From Nocardioides sp. (GTDB lineage Bacteria; Actinomycetota; Actinomycetes; Propionibacteriales; Nocardioidaceae): a stretch of 56,276 nucleotides of DNA. Of this stretch, positions 39,840 through 47,961 are shown one piece after another. Position 1 is the stretch's first letter. The number at the start of each line of letters is the position of its first letter. The translations under genes and the position numbers were made by a program. The stretch covers positions 1 to 56,276 of the forward strand of contig NZ_JASLGR010000049.1 in assembly GCF_030150155.1 (NCBI RefSeq), read 5' to 3'. A model generated the notes under the pieces. It did not search any database, was not told where the DNA came from, and saw only the letters and a list, made by a program, of their open reading frames with translations.

Positions 39840-40433
39840 TCACCGCTGCAGGGAGGTGATGGCGTCGAAGCCCTGCTTCGGCGTCACCACCGTGCAGCCC
39901 TTGGCCTCGGCGTCGGCGACCACACGGCCCTGGGCGCGCATCAGCGCCCAGCCGCGCTTGACCAGCACCGTCGGGGCCTTGCGCCGCTCGCGCAGGTCGC
40001 GGGCCAGGCGTCGCCAGAAGGTGACCACCGGGGACTGCGTGACGCAGTAGGCCCCGGCCAGGATGCCGGCGGCCCGGCACGCCTCGACGATGTCGGCGGC
40101 GAAGATGCCCTCGGCGACGAACAGGTCGGCGCCGTGCAGGTCGAGCTCGCGGTGCCCGGTCCGGGCGCTGGTCGGGATGTCATAGACCGGTACGTCGGCC
40201 CTGCCGTCGTGACACAGCGCCGTCAGGGTCGCCACGGCGTCCCCGGGCAGCCACGAGTCCGGGTGGTCCCAGTCGACGATGCCGTGGTTCGGACCGTGCA
40301 CGATCCGGGGCAGGGACGCGTCGTCGGCGTCCTTGTAGAAGTCGTCGAGCCGGAGGATCGGCATCCCCAGACGGCTCGCCAAACGGGACTTGCCGGCCCC
40401 TGAGGGGCCGGCAAGGATGATCGCGCGTGCCAT
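39840..40433 (-). CDS. udk: uridine kinase-like P-loop kinase
   Basis: 197 residues. Walker A GPSGAGKS at 9-16, then LDDFYKDADD and GIVDWDHPDSW, the acceptor-binding stretch of uridine kinases, and a RLARDLRERRK lid. It would phosphorylate uridine or cytidine, a salvage branch competing with catabolism by DeoA. It begins one base inside the deoC stop (TGATG), so the two form a leftward operon. It is slightly smaller than E. coli Udk and belongs to the actinobacterial variant. Confidence 0.85.
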   Translation of the reverse strand: MARAIILAGPSGAGKSRLASRLGMPILRLDDFYKDADDASLPRIVHGPNHGIVDWDHPDSWLPGDAVATLTALCHDGRADVPVYDIPTSARTGHRELDLHGADLFVAEGIFAADIVEACRAAGILAGAYCVTQSPVVTFWRRLARDLRERRKAPTVLVKRGWALMRAQGRVVADAEAKGCTVVTPKQGFDAITSLQR

Positions 40434-41110
40434 CAGTAGCCGGACGTGGACCCGCCCGCAAGAAGCGCGCGAGAGCCCGAGACACCCAGGCGGGTGGCGC
40501 CGGCGGCGATCATCGCCTGCGCCTGCTCCAGGGTGCGCACGCCGCCCGAGGCCTTCACCTGGAGGGTCGGCACGGTGGCGTGCATCAGCTCGACGGCGTG
40601 CACGGTGGCACCGCCGGCGGGGTGGAAGCCGGTGGAGGTCTTGACGAAGTCGGCACCGGCGGCCTCGGCGGCCCGGCACACGCCGACGATCTCGTCGTCG
40701 GTCAGGGCAGCGGACTCGATGATCACCTTGAGCACCGTCGGCGCCGGCGCGGCGGCGCGGACGGCGGCGATGTCGGCCTGGACGGCGTCGAACGCCTTCT
40801 CCTTGGCAGCACCGACGTCGATCACCATGTCGATCTCGTCGGCACCGTTGCGGACCGACTCGGCGGCCTCGGCGGCCTTGACCGCCGAGGTGTGCTTGCC
40901 GCTCGGGAAGCCACAGACGACGGCGACCTTGAGGCCGTCGGGGACGGTGACCGGAAGCATGCTGGGGGAGAGGCAGACGGAGTAGGTGCCCAGCTCGGCG
41001 GCCTCGGCGATCACCGCGGCGACGTCGGCATGGGTGGCCTCCGGCTTGAGCAGCGTGTGGTCGATGTAGCGGGCGACCTCAGCGGGGGTCAGAGCAGAAG
41101 AGTCGGTCAC
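40433..41110 (-). CDS. deoC: deoxyribose-phosphate aldolase
   Basis: 225 residues from the GTG at 41110. The N-terminal IDHTLLKPEATHADV, the VVCGFPSGKHTSAVKAAE block, KVIIESAALTDDEI and the Schiff-base Lys in DFVKTSTGFHPAGGATV are all present, then VKASGGVRT. It cleaves deoxyribose-5-phosphate to acetaldehyde and glyceraldehyde-3-phosphate. TACCCT 6 nt before the GTG marks a leaderless start; the longer frame upstream is rejected. Confidence 0.96.
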   Translation of the reverse strand: MTDSSALTPAEVARYIDHTLLKPEATHADVAAVIAEAAELGTYSVCLSPSMLPVTVPDGLKVAVVCGFPSGKHTSAVKAAEAAESVRNGADEIDMVIDVGAAKEKAFDAVQADIAAVRAAAPAPTVLKVIIESAALTDDEIVGVCRAAEAAGADFVKTSTGFHPAGGATVHAVELMHATVPTLQVKASGGVRTLEQAQAMIAAGATRLGVSGSRALLAGGSTSGY

Positions 41111-41116
41111 TACCCC

Positions 41117-41122
41117 AGGGTA
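41117..41122 (-). promoter_or_regulatory. -10 element for leaderless deoC-udk
   Basis: TACCCT on the minus strand lies 6 nt before the deoC GTG. Confidence 0.55.
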
Positions 41123-41176
41123 ACGGCGTGCCGGGGCGAACACCGAGCCGAGCCGCGCCTCCTGGGGCCGCTCGCC

Positions 41177-41182
41177 TAGGCT
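41177..41182 (+). promoter_or_regulatory. -10 element for leaderless PH-domain gene
   Basis: TAGGCT lies 8 nt before the GTG at 41191, without a Shine-Dalgarno site. Confidence 0.55.
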
Positions 41183-41190
41183 GGACCCTT

Positions 41191-41727
41191 GTGAGCGAGG
41201 CAGCACAGCAGACCCAGTGGTTCTCCGCGACCAGCGGACGGGTCAGCGGCATCACCGGACTGATCGCCGCGGTGGTCGTCGTCGTGGTGGCCGCGATGAG
41301 CGGATCGGCGGGCTGGATCGTCGGCGGACTGCTGATCGGCCTGGCCGTGTGGGTGGTGCTGCTCCGTCCGCGGGTCGGCCTGCGCGGTCGCACCCTGCTG
41401 CTGCGCGGGATGCTCTCCACGATCGAGCTGCCGCTGTCGCTGGTGACCACGATCAAGATCCGCCAGGTCTTCCTGGCCTGGGTCGAGGAGGACCGCTACG
41501 TCAACGCCTCCCTGGGGCGGCCGCTGCGTGAGGTCCGCACCCGTCGGGGCGAGGAGCCACCGGCGAACCCGTACCTGGAGCACATCGAGGAGCTGATCCG
41601 CGCCCACCGGGCCGATGCGGTGCGGTGGGGCGACGACAGTGACGGCGTACGTCGACACTGGGCGGTGCGCGAGCTGAGCGCGGCCGCCGTGCTGGCGGTC
41701 GCGCTCCTCGTCACCGCGCTGGTCTGA
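41191..41727 (+). CDS. PH-domain-like membrane protein
   Basis: 178 residues. Two hydrophobic segments (about 20-36 and 41-58) are followed by a bacterial PH-like region (RPRVGLRGRTLLLRGMLSTIELPLSLVTTIKIRQVFLAW) and a C-terminal hydrophobic helix. This arrangement matches short actinobacterial PH-domain membrane proteins of unknown role. The GTG start is set by the leaderless -10. It lies alone between deoC and the phosphosugar mutase, convergent with the latter. Confidence 0.75.
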   Translation: MSEAAQQTQWFSATSGRVSGITGLIAAVVVVVVAAMSGSAGWIVGGLLIGLAVWVVLLRPRVGLRGRTLLLRGMLSTIELPLSLVTTIKIRQVFLAWVEEDRYVNASLGRPLREVRTRRGEEPPANPYLEHIEELIRAHRADAVRWGDDSDGVRRHWAVRELSAAAVLAVALLVTALV

Positions 41728-41756
41728 GCCTGGATCGGCTCCGAGCCTGGATCGGC
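41726..41756. repeat. 14-bp direct repeat between convergent genes
   Basis: GAGCCTGGATCGGC occurs at 41726-41739 and again at 41743-41756 (17-nt period). The first copy begins inside the stop codon of the PH-domain gene; it may be a recent slip duplication. Confidence 0.8.
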
Positions 41757-41768
41757 GACCGGGCCGGG

Positions 41769-43439
41769 TCACAGACCCAGCGCGGCACCGATCTCGGACT
41801 TGAGGGCGGCCAGGTCGGTGGCGGCCTGGGCGCGGGCCTCGGTGACCTCGCCGGTGACCGGCACCACGACCTCCAGGTAGCACTTGAGCTTCGGCTCGGT
41901 GCCGGAGGGACGCACGATGATCCGGGCGCCGCCCTCGAGGTAGTAGCGCAGTCCCTCGGTCGGCGGCAGCTCGGCGCTCCCGGCGGCGAGGTCCTCGGCG
42001 CTGGTCACGGCACGGCCGGCCAGGGTGGTCGGCGGCGTGGCGCGCAGCCGGGCCATCGCGTCCGAGATCAGGGTCAGGTCGCTGACCCGCACCGAGAGCT
42101 GGTCGGTGGCGTGCAGGCCGTGCTCGCGGGCGATCTCGTCGAGGCGGGCCGCGAACGACGAGCCGGCGGCCTTGAGCCGGGCGGCGAGGTCGGCCAGCAG
42201 CACCGCTGCGGAGATGCCGTCCTTGTCCTTGACCCGGATCGGGTCGACGCAGTAGCCCAGCGCCTCCTCGTAGCCGAACGCGAGCTCGGGCAGGCGGCCG
42301 ATCCACTTGAACCCGGTCAGGGTCTCGATGAAGGGGCGTCCGGCGGCGCGGGCCATCGTGCCCAGCAGCGAGGAGGAGACGATCGAGTTGGCGTAGGTGC
42401 CGCTCACGCCACGGCTGAGCAGGTCGTGGCCCAGCAGCGCGCCGACCTCGTCGCCGCGCAGCATCCGCCAGGCTCCGGTGGCCGGGTCGGGGATGCCGGC
42501 CGCGCACCGGTCGGCGTCGGGGTCGTTGGCGATGATGATGTCGGCGCCGCGCTCGGTGGCCAGCGCCAGCGCCAGGTCCATCGCGCCCGGCTCCTCGGGG
42601 TTGGGGAACGCGACGGTGGGGAAGTCGGGGTCGGGCTGGGCCTGCTCGGAGACCACCGCGACGCCGGTGAACCCGGCACGTTCGAAGACTGCCTGCATCG
42701 TCTCCCGGCCGACGCCGTGCATCGGGGTGTAGACCACGTTCAGGTCGCGCTCGGTGCTGGGCGGGACCGCGGCGGCGGCTGCGATGTAGTCGTGCCAGAC
42801 CTGCTCGTCGATCAGGGTGCCGCCGTCCCCACGCGGCACGTCGGCCAGGGCGCCGACGGCGGCGATCCGGGAGGCGATCTCGGCGTCGGCGGGCGGCACG
42901 ATCTGGGAGCCGTCGCCGAGGTAGACCTTGTAGCCGTTGTCCTGCGGCGGGTTGTGGCTGGCGGTCACCATCACACCGGCGCTGGCGCCGAGGGCGAGGA
43001 TGGAGGCGGCCAGCACCGGGGTCGGCATCGCTCGGGGCAGGGTCAGCGCCGCGATCCCGGCGCCGGTCATCACCGCGGCGGTGTCGCGGGCGAAGACGTC
43101 GGAGTTGTGCCGGGCGTCGTAGCCGATCACGACCGGGCCGGTGGCGCCGGTGTCGCGTAGGTAGGCGGCCAGTCCGGCCGCCGCACGGAGCACGACGACC
43201 CGGTTCATCCGGTTCGGTCCGGCACCGAGCGCCCCGCGCAGCCCAGCGGTGCCGAACTCCAGGGTGCCGCTGAACCGGTCGGCGAGGTCGGCGGCCGCCT
43301 CGGAGTCGGGGCCCTCGGCCTCGACCGTGGCCAGCAGCGCCTCGAGCTCGGCCCGGGTGGCCGGGTCCGGGTCCTCAGCCAGCCAGGCGCGCGCGGCGTC
43401 CATCACGGTCTGAGTGTTCCCGGTGCTGCTCTGCGTCAT
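41769..43439 (-). CDS. phospho-sugar mutase (PGM2-like; possible phosphopentomutase)
   Basis: 556 residues of the alpha-D-phosphohexomutase superfamily. The phosphoserine loop is VTASHNPPQDNGYKVY, the metal loop IIANDPDADRCAAG, the sugar loop around FIETLTGFKWIG and the C-terminal phosphate loop RPSGTEPKLKCYLE. The long form with this SHNP and GFKWIG pattern resembles the PGM2/PgcA-type branch, some of whose members act mainly on (deoxy)ribose-1-phosphate. No other phosphopentomutase is visible among the nucleoside genes, so that activity would complete the pathway to DeoC. TAGGTT 6 nt before the ATG marks a leaderless start inside the yhhN frame. Confidence 0.92.
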   Translation of the reverse strand: MTQSSTGNTQTVMDAARAWLAEDPDPATRAELEALLATVEAEGPDSEAAADLADRFSGTLEFGTAGLRGALGAGPNRMNRVVVLRAAAGLAAYLRDTGATGPVVIGYDARHNSDVFARDTAAVMTGAGIAALTLPRAMPTPVLAASILALGASAGVMVTASHNPPQDNGYKVYLGDGSQIVPPADAEIASRIAAVGALADVPRGDGGTLIDEQVWHDYIAAAAAVPPSTERDLNVVYTPMHGVGRETMQAVFERAGFTGVAVVSEQAQPDPDFPTVAFPNPEEPGAMDLALALATERGADIIIANDPDADRCAAGIPDPATGAWRMLRGDEVGALLGHDLLSRGVSGTYANSIVSSSLLGTMARAAGRPFIETLTGFKWIGRLPELAFGYEEALGYCVDPIRVKDKDGISAAVLLADLAARLKAAGSSFAARLDEIAREHGLHATDQLSVRVSDLTLISDAMARLRATPPTTLAGRAVTSAEDLAAGSAELPPTEGLRYYLEGGARIIVRPSGTEPKLKCYLEVVVPVTGEVTEARAQAATDLAALKSEIGAALGL

Positions 43440-44091
43440 ACCCCGAACCTATCCCCACGATGCCGAGAACGAGGAACAGCTGCGCGAGGCAGTAGGTCGA
43501 CATCACCCACAGGTCGTGGCCCGGCTGGGTCCAGACGTCGAAGGCGTCCAGGGCGATCAGGGCGTCGGAGGCCATGAAGATCGCGCCGCCGATCCAGGTC
43601 AGCCGGTTCAGGCCGGTCGCCAGGATCCCCATCGCGGCCAGCGAGCAGCCGTAGACCACGACCGCGGGGGCCAGCACCCCGGCCGCCGGGACGCACAGCC
43701 CCAGCAGGACGACGAAGGCGACGGCGTACGGCGTCAGCAGCGGGCGCCGACGGTGCACGATGCTGGTGGAGATCCGGGGCTTGAACGCCGCGATGTAGCA
43801 GCACTGCGCGACCAGGAACGAGCCGATCATCGCCCCGAACGCCGGGTCGCCGGACAGGAACCGGGGGATGGTGTCGCCGAGCCAGGAGAAGACCAGGGCC
43901 CAGGTCGTCAGCCGGAGCAGTCGGGCGTCGCCGGTGCGCGGGTAGAGCCGGACCAGGGCGTAGCCGAGGGCGGGCATCAGGGTGACCTGGAGGACGTCGG
44001 CTGCCGTGCGTGCCTCGGTGGCGAGGCAGAGCAGGTGGAGGGCCGTCAGGACGGCGTACGGAAGCAGCGCGCGCACCCGGGGGTCGATCAT
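43375..44091 (-). CDS. YhhN-family lysoplasmalogenase
   Basis: 238 residues with about eight hydrophobic segments. Family marks are LTTWALVFSWLGDTIPRF and GGAIFMASDALIALDAF, each with conserved acidic residues inside membrane helices, as in YhhN/TMEM86 lysoplasmalogenases that hydrolyse vinyl-ether lysolipids. The last 22 residues are charged and overlap the phosphosugar-mutase start by 65 nt in another frame. TAGGGT 6 nt before the ATG indicates a leaderless message. Confidence 0.87.
   Translation of the reverse strand: MIDPRVRALLPYAVLTALHLLCLATEARTAADVLQVTLMPALGYALVRLYPRTGDARLLRLTTWALVFSWLGDTIPRFLSGDPAFGAMIGSFLVAQCCYIAAFKPRISTSIVHRRRPLLTPYAVAFVVLLGLCVPAAGVLAPAVVVYGCSLAAMGILATGLNRLTWIGGAIFMASDALIALDAFDVWTQPGHDLWVMSTYCLAQLFLVLGIVGIGSGYDAEQHREHSDRDGRRARLAG
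43446..43451 (-). promoter_or_regulatory. -10 element for leaderless phosphosugar mutase gene
   Basis: TAGGTT lies 6 nt before the ATG at 43439 on the minus strand, within the coding sequence of yhhN (Gly-Ile-Gly-Ser codons). Confidence 0.45.
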
Positions 44092-44097
44092 CGACCC

Positions 44098-44103
44098 ACC
44101 CTA
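44098..44103 (-). promoter_or_regulatory. -10 element for leaderless yhhN
   Basis: TAGGGT on the minus strand lies 6 nt before the ATG at 44091. Confidence 0.5.
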
Positions 44104-44131
44104 GGGTGCGCGCGCTGCGGGTGGCACCGAA

Positions 44132-44800
44132 TCAGCGGCGGAATTCCTCGATCTGGGTGCTGAGCTCGGCGAAGAGCGCCTGGTTGAGACCGAACGCGAC
44201 CCGGACCTCGGCCACGACCCGCTCGACGTCGGCCTCGCTCAGACCCAGGCCGTCGAGGCGGGCGCGGTAGGCGTCCTTGTAGAGCTTGGGCTTCTCGATC
44301 GCGGTGAAGTCGTAGAACGCGATCCCGGCGCCGTCGAGCTCGAAGGCCCGGTCCAGGATGCGGCCGATCGCCTGGCCGCCGGAGAGGTCGCCGAGGTAGC
44401 GGGTGTAGTGGTGCGCGGCGAAGAGCCCGCCCCAGGCCGCGGCCTCGCGGATCCGGGCGACGTAGGCCGCCGCGGCGGGGGAGTCGACCTCGTGCGCCGC
44501 GCCCGGTGCCCAGTGCTCCAGGTCGGCGTCGATGCTGGCCAGGCGCTCCAGGATCGGGTCGTGCACGGCGCCGACGATCGGGTCGCCCGCGGCGGCCAGG
44601 TCGGCGGCCACCGACTCCAGTGCGGCGTACACCGGGCGCAGGCGCTGGAGGTACGCGGCGTAGCCGGCCTCGTTGATCCGGCCGCCCAGGAGCTCCTCCA
44701 TGAAGGTCGAGCCCTCGGCCGCCTCGTGGTCGGCCTGGGAGCCGACCCGCATGGCAGTCGACAGAGCGGGAGTGGGGTGGTCGAGCTGCTGGACGGACAT
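44132..44800 (-). CDS. hmuO: haem oxygenase
   Basis: 222 residues of the HmuO/HO-1 family. The proximal-helix His25 lies in SQADHEAAEGSTFMEELLGG; the distal helix reads YTRYLGDLSGGQAIGRIL with the flexible Gly residues. It opens haem to biliverdin, CO and iron in the cytoplasm. The ATG has CAGGAG 7 nt upstream. It diverges from hmuT across two iron boxes, so both import and degradation of haem should be repressed by iron. Confidence 0.95.
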   Translation of the reverse strand: MSVQQLDHPTPALSTAMRVGSQADHEAAEGSTFMEELLGGRINEAGYAAYLQRLRPVYAALESVAADLAAAGDPIVGAVHDPILERLASIDADLEHWAPGAAHEVDSPAAAAYVARIREAAAWGGLFAAHHYTRYLGDLSGGQAIGRILDRAFELDGAGIAFYDFTAIEKPKLYKDAYRARLDGLGLSEADVERVVAEVRVAFGLNQALFAELSTQIEEFRR

Positions 44801-44847
44801 GGCGTGCTCCTGGCGGGACGGTTGCTGACGGGTTGTCGAGAAGATGT

Positions 44848-44860
44848 TGACACATTGTCA
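44848..44860. promoter_or_regulatory. inverted repeat upstream of hmuO
   Basis: TGACA-N3-TGTCA is a 13-bp inverted repeat 48 nt before the hmuO ATG, separate from the iron boxes. It overlaps a TTGACA hexamer on the plus strand. A second regulator, for instance a haem-sensing one, could bind here. Confidence 0.4.
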
Positions 44861-44875
44861 GCCGTCAGGCAATCA

Positions 44876-44894
44876 TGAGGTTAGGATAACCTGA
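44876..44894. promoter_or_regulatory. IdeR/DtxR iron box 1
   Basis: TGAGGTTAGGATAACCTGA matches the consensus TTAGGTTAGGCTAACCTAA at 16 of 19 positions and lies between divergent hmuO and hmuT. A possible -10 (TAGGAT, 44882-44887) is inside it, so binding would block transcription. Confidence 0.85.
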
Positions 44895-44895
44895 T

Positions 44896-44914
44896 TAACC
44901 TTAGCCTTGCCTAA
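44896..44914. promoter_or_regulatory. IdeR/DtxR iron box 2
   Basis: TAACCTTAGCCTTGCCTAA matches the degenerate consensus TWAGGTWAGSCTWACCTWA at 16 of 19 positions. It starts 2 nt after box 1, giving a tandem array. Confidence 0.7.
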
Positions 44915-44948
44915 GTGATTCACATCTCGGCCTGATCGAAGGAATGCC

Positions 44949-46079
44949 ATGCCCGTGGCCCCCACGCTGTCCCCAGCGCTCCGACGCGTCCGCCTCGCCC
45001 TGGTGGGGGTGGTGGCCGCAGCGGTGACGCTCGCGGGCTGCGGTGCCGGGGCCGGGAGCCAGCACGGCGCCGCCGACTCCGACTCCGTCGCGCTGGCCGA
45101 CGCCACCCTGCTGGCGAACCCGAAGGACTACCAGGGCGCCGTCCACGCCGGCCTGGGGGAGCAGCGGATCGACCCGATCGCGACCGCCCCGACGCCGACG
45201 CTGCCGGTCACCGTCACCGACGCCCAGGGCACCAAGGTCACCGTCAAGGACACCAGCCGGATCCTCGCGCTCGACCTCTACGGCACCCTGGCCCAGACCG
45301 TCTTCAACCTCGGGCTGGGCGACTCCGTGGTCGGCCGCGACCTGTCGACCCAGTTCGCCGAGGCCGCGAAGCTGCCGCTGGTCACCGGGCAGGGCCACGA
45401 CCTGGTCGCCGAGAAGATCCTCGAGCTCAACCCGAGCGTGATCCTCACCGACACCTCGCTCGGGCCGTGGGACGTGATCCTGCAGATGCGCGACGCCGGC
45501 ATCCCCGTGGTCGTGCTCGACTCCCACCGCAGCCTGGACAACGTCTCCTCCCTCACCCAGACCGTCGCCAAGGCCCTCGGCGTCCCCGCCGAGGGCGCCA
45601 AGCTGGCCGCCCGGACGGCGGCCGAGGTGAAGGCCACCACCGCCGAGATCGCCGCGATCGCGCCGACGGCGGTCCAGGACAAGCTCCGCACCGTCTTCCT
45701 CTACGTCCGCGGCCAGTCCGGGGTCTACTACATGTTCGGCGAGGGCTCGGGCGCCGACAGCCTGATCACCGCCCTGGGCGGGTACGACGTCGCCGGTGAG
45801 ATCAAGTGGAGCGGGATGAAGCCCGTCACCGACGAGGGTCTGGTCTCGGCCCAGCCCGAGCTGATCCTGATGATGTCCAACGGACTCGACTCCGTCGGCG
45901 GCGTCGACGGCCTGCTGGAGCGGCTCCCGGCGATCGCCCAGACCCCGGCGGGCAAGAACCGCCGGATCGTCGACATGAGCGACTCCTCGATCCTCGGCTA
46001 CGGCCCGCGCACCGCCGAGGTGCTCAACTCCCTCGCCGTCGCGATCTACGCCCCCGAGTCGGTCAAGGCCGTCTCGTGA
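44949..46079 (+). CDS. hmuT: haem ABC transporter substrate-binding lipoprotein
   Basis: 376 residues. A type II signal ends in TLAGC (lipidated Cys31). The mature protein is a class III helical-backbone binding protein: SRILALDLYGTLAQTVFNLGLGDSVVGRD, EKILELNPSVILTD, and YVRGQSGVYYMFGEGSGADSLITALGGYDV. An extra N-terminal 60 residues precede the domain. AAGGAATG serves as ribosome site. It is the first gene of a six-gene rightward run and overlaps hmuU as GTGA. Confidence 0.94.
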   Translation: MPVAPTLSPALRRVRLALVGVVAAAVTLAGCGAGAGSQHGAADSDSVALADATLLANPKDYQGAVHAGLGEQRIDPIATAPTPTLPVTVTDAQGTKVTVKDTSRILALDLYGTLAQTVFNLGLGDSVVGRDLSTQFAEAAKLPLVTGQGHDLVAEKILELNPSVILTDTSLGPWDVILQMRDAGIPVVVLDSHRSLDNVSSLTQTVAKALGVPAEGAKLAARTAAEVKATTAEIAAIAPTAVQDKLRTVFLYVRGQSGVYYMFGEGSGADSLITALGGYDVAGEIKWSGMKPVTDEGLVSAQPELILMMSNGLDSVGGVDGLLERLPAIAQTPAGKNRRIVDMSDSSILGYGPRTAEVLNSLAVAIYAPESVKAVS

Positions 46080-47152
46080 GCGCCGTGACCAGCGCCGACC
46101 GGGTGTTGCCACGAGCCCGGGTCGGCCGGGCCGCCGTGCTCTTCACCGTGCTCGGCGCCGCCCTGCTCGTGATGGTGATCGTCTCGGCCGGGCGCGGCCA
46201 GCTCGGCGTCCCCGCCGACGAGGTGCTCGGCTCGGTGCTGCACCGGATCGGTCTGGACTGGGGGCCGATGCCGAGCCACCCGCAGGGCGACGCCACGCTG
46301 TGGAACGTCCGCTTCCCGCGGATCGTGCTCGCCGTCGTCGTCGGTGCCGCGCTGTCGACCGCCGGTGCGCTGATGCAGGGCGTCTTCGGCAACCCGCTGG
46401 CCGAGCCCGGCGTGGTCGGCGTCTCCACCGGGGCCGCGTTCGCCGCGGCGGTGGTGATCGTCTTCCAGATCTCCTTCCTCGGCTCGTGGACCGTCGCGAT
46501 CTTCGCCTTCGTCGGTGGCCTGGTGACCACGCTGCTGGTCTACGTGCTCTCCCGCGCCGACGGCCGCACCGAGGTCGTCACCCTGGTCCTGACCGGCATC
46601 GCGGTCAACGCCGTGGCCAGCGCCGGGCTGGCTCTGATGCTCTTCCTGGCCGACACCCAGGCCCGCGAGGAGATCATCTTCTGGCAGCTCGGCAGCCTCA
46701 ACGGCACCCGCTGGGTGTACGTCGGCGTGGTGGTGCCCTTCGTCGTCGCGGGCCTGATCGGCTCCCTCGCGCTCGCGCGCCGGCTCGACGTACTCGCCCT
46801 CGGGGACCGGGCCGCCCGGCACGTCGGCATCGACGTCGAGCGGCTCCGCCTGATCGCGATCGTGCTGGTCGCGGTGCTCACCGCCGCCGCCGTCTCCTTC
46901 GCCGGGATCATCGGCTTCGTCGGCCTGGTGGTGCCGCACCTGATCCGGATGCTGGTCGGCCCCGGTCACCGGGTGCTGGTCCCCGCCAGCGCGCTCGGCG
47001 GCGCCCTGCTGCTGGTCTGCGCCGACCTCGCCGCCCGTACCGCCGTGGACTACGCCGAGCTGCCGATCGGCATGCTCACCGCCCTGGTCGGCGGACCGTT
47101 CTTCTTCTGGCTGCTGCGCCGCACCCGCAGCTCGGCAGGCGGGTGGGCCTGA
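46076..47152 (+). CDS. hmuU: haem ABC transporter permease (FecCD family)
   Basis: 358 residues from the GTG at 46076. About ten membrane helices with FecCD signatures: NVRFPRIVLAVVVGAALSTAGALMQGVFGNPLAEPGVVGVSTGAAFAA, WQLGSLNGTRW, and the ATPase-contact region GFVGLVVPHLIRMLVGPGHR. It forms a homodimeric channel with HmuV. It overlaps hmuT by 4 nt and hmuV by one base. Confidence 0.95.
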   Translation: MSAVTSADRVLPRARVGRAAVLFTVLGAALLVMVIVSAGRGQLGVPADEVLGSVLHRIGLDWGPMPSHPQGDATLWNVRFPRIVLAVVVGAALSTAGALMQGVFGNPLAEPGVVGVSTGAAFAAAVVIVFQISFLGSWTVAIFAFVGGLVTTLLVYVLSRADGRTEVVTLVLTGIAVNAVASAGLALMLFLADTQAREEIIFWQLGSLNGTRWVYVGVVVPFVVAGLIGSLALARRLDVLALGDRAARHVGIDVERLRLIAIVLVAVLTAAAVSFAGIIGFVGLVVPHLIRMLVGPGHRVLVPASALGGALLLVCADLAARTAVDYAELPIGMLTALVGGPFFFWLLRRTRSSAGGWA

Positions 47153-47961
47153 TGCTGCGGATCGACAACGCCACCGTCCGGCTCGGCGGCCGGCCGATCC
47201 TGGACCGGGTCAGCCTGGCGATCGAGCCCGGCGAGCTGGTCGCCCTGGTCGGACCCAACGGTGCCGGCAAGTCCACCCTGCTCGGCGTGATGGCCGGCGA
47301 CCTCGTCCCCGACGACGGTCAGGTCACCCTCGACGGGATCGACCTGGGCGCCTGGAAGCAGCTCGAGCTGGCCCGGCGCCGCGCCGTACTGCCGCAGGAG
47401 CACCGGCTCGCCTTCGGGTTCACCGCCGAGGAGGTCGTCCGGATGGGGCGCGCCCCGTGGGCCCGGACCCAGCGCGAGGACGACGACGACACCGTGGTGG
47501 CGGCCGCCCTGGCCGCCGCCGACGTCACCCACCTCGCCGCGCGCACCTTCCCGACCCTGTCGGGTGGGGAGAAGGGGCGGACCTCGTTCGCCCGGATCCT
47601 GGCTCAGGAGACCCCGATCGTGCTGCTCGACGAGCCCACCGCCGCCCTGGACCTGCGCCACCAGGACCAGGTGCTCGCCGAGGCCCGCCGGCTCGCGACC
47701 CAGGGCAGTGCCGTCGTCGCCGTGGTCCACGACCTCACCGTCGCCGCCGCCTACGCCGACCGGATCTGCGTCCTGGCCGGCGGCGCGCTGGTCGCCGACG
47801 GCAGCCCCGCCGAGGTGCTCGACCCCGACCTGATCGGCCGGGTCTACGACCACCCCGTCGACGTCCTGGACCACCAGGGCCGGCTGGTGGTGGTGCCCCG
47901 GCGCCTGCACGTCCTGCCCGACCCCGAGAGTGAGGAGCCGACATGGCCCGCCGCACGCTGA
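47152..47961 (+). CDS. hmuV: haem ABC transporter ATP-binding protein
   Basis: 269 residues from the ATG at 47152 (TGATG junction). Walker A GPNGAGKS, the haem-importer-type Q-loop region VLPQEHRLAFGFTAEEVVRMGR, signature LSGGEKGR, Walker B IVLLDEPTAALD and switch His in VVHDLTVAAAYAD. The C-terminal tail overlaps the next gene by 19 nt. Confidence 0.95.
   Translation: MLRIDNATVRLGGRPILDRVSLAIEPGELVALVGPNGAGKSTLLGVMAGDLVPDDGQVTLDGIDLGAWKQLELARRRAVLPQEHRLAFGFTAEEVVRMGRAPWARTQREDDDDTVVAAALAAADVTHLAARTFPTLSGGEKGRTSFARILAQETPIVLLDEPTAALDLRHQDQVLAEARRLATQGSAVVAVVHDLTVAAAYADRICVLAGGALVADGSPAEVLDPDLIGRVYDHPVDVLDHQGRLVVVPRRLHVLPDPESEEPTWPAAR

Noticed and set aside
40392..40416. Perfect 11-bp palindrome TTGCCGGCCCC-N3-GGGGCCGGCAA resembling a terminator
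   Set aside because: It lies in the first codons of udk and encodes the P-loop (LAGPSGAGK); GC-rich codons for the Walker A motif explain it, and there is no transcript end to serve there.
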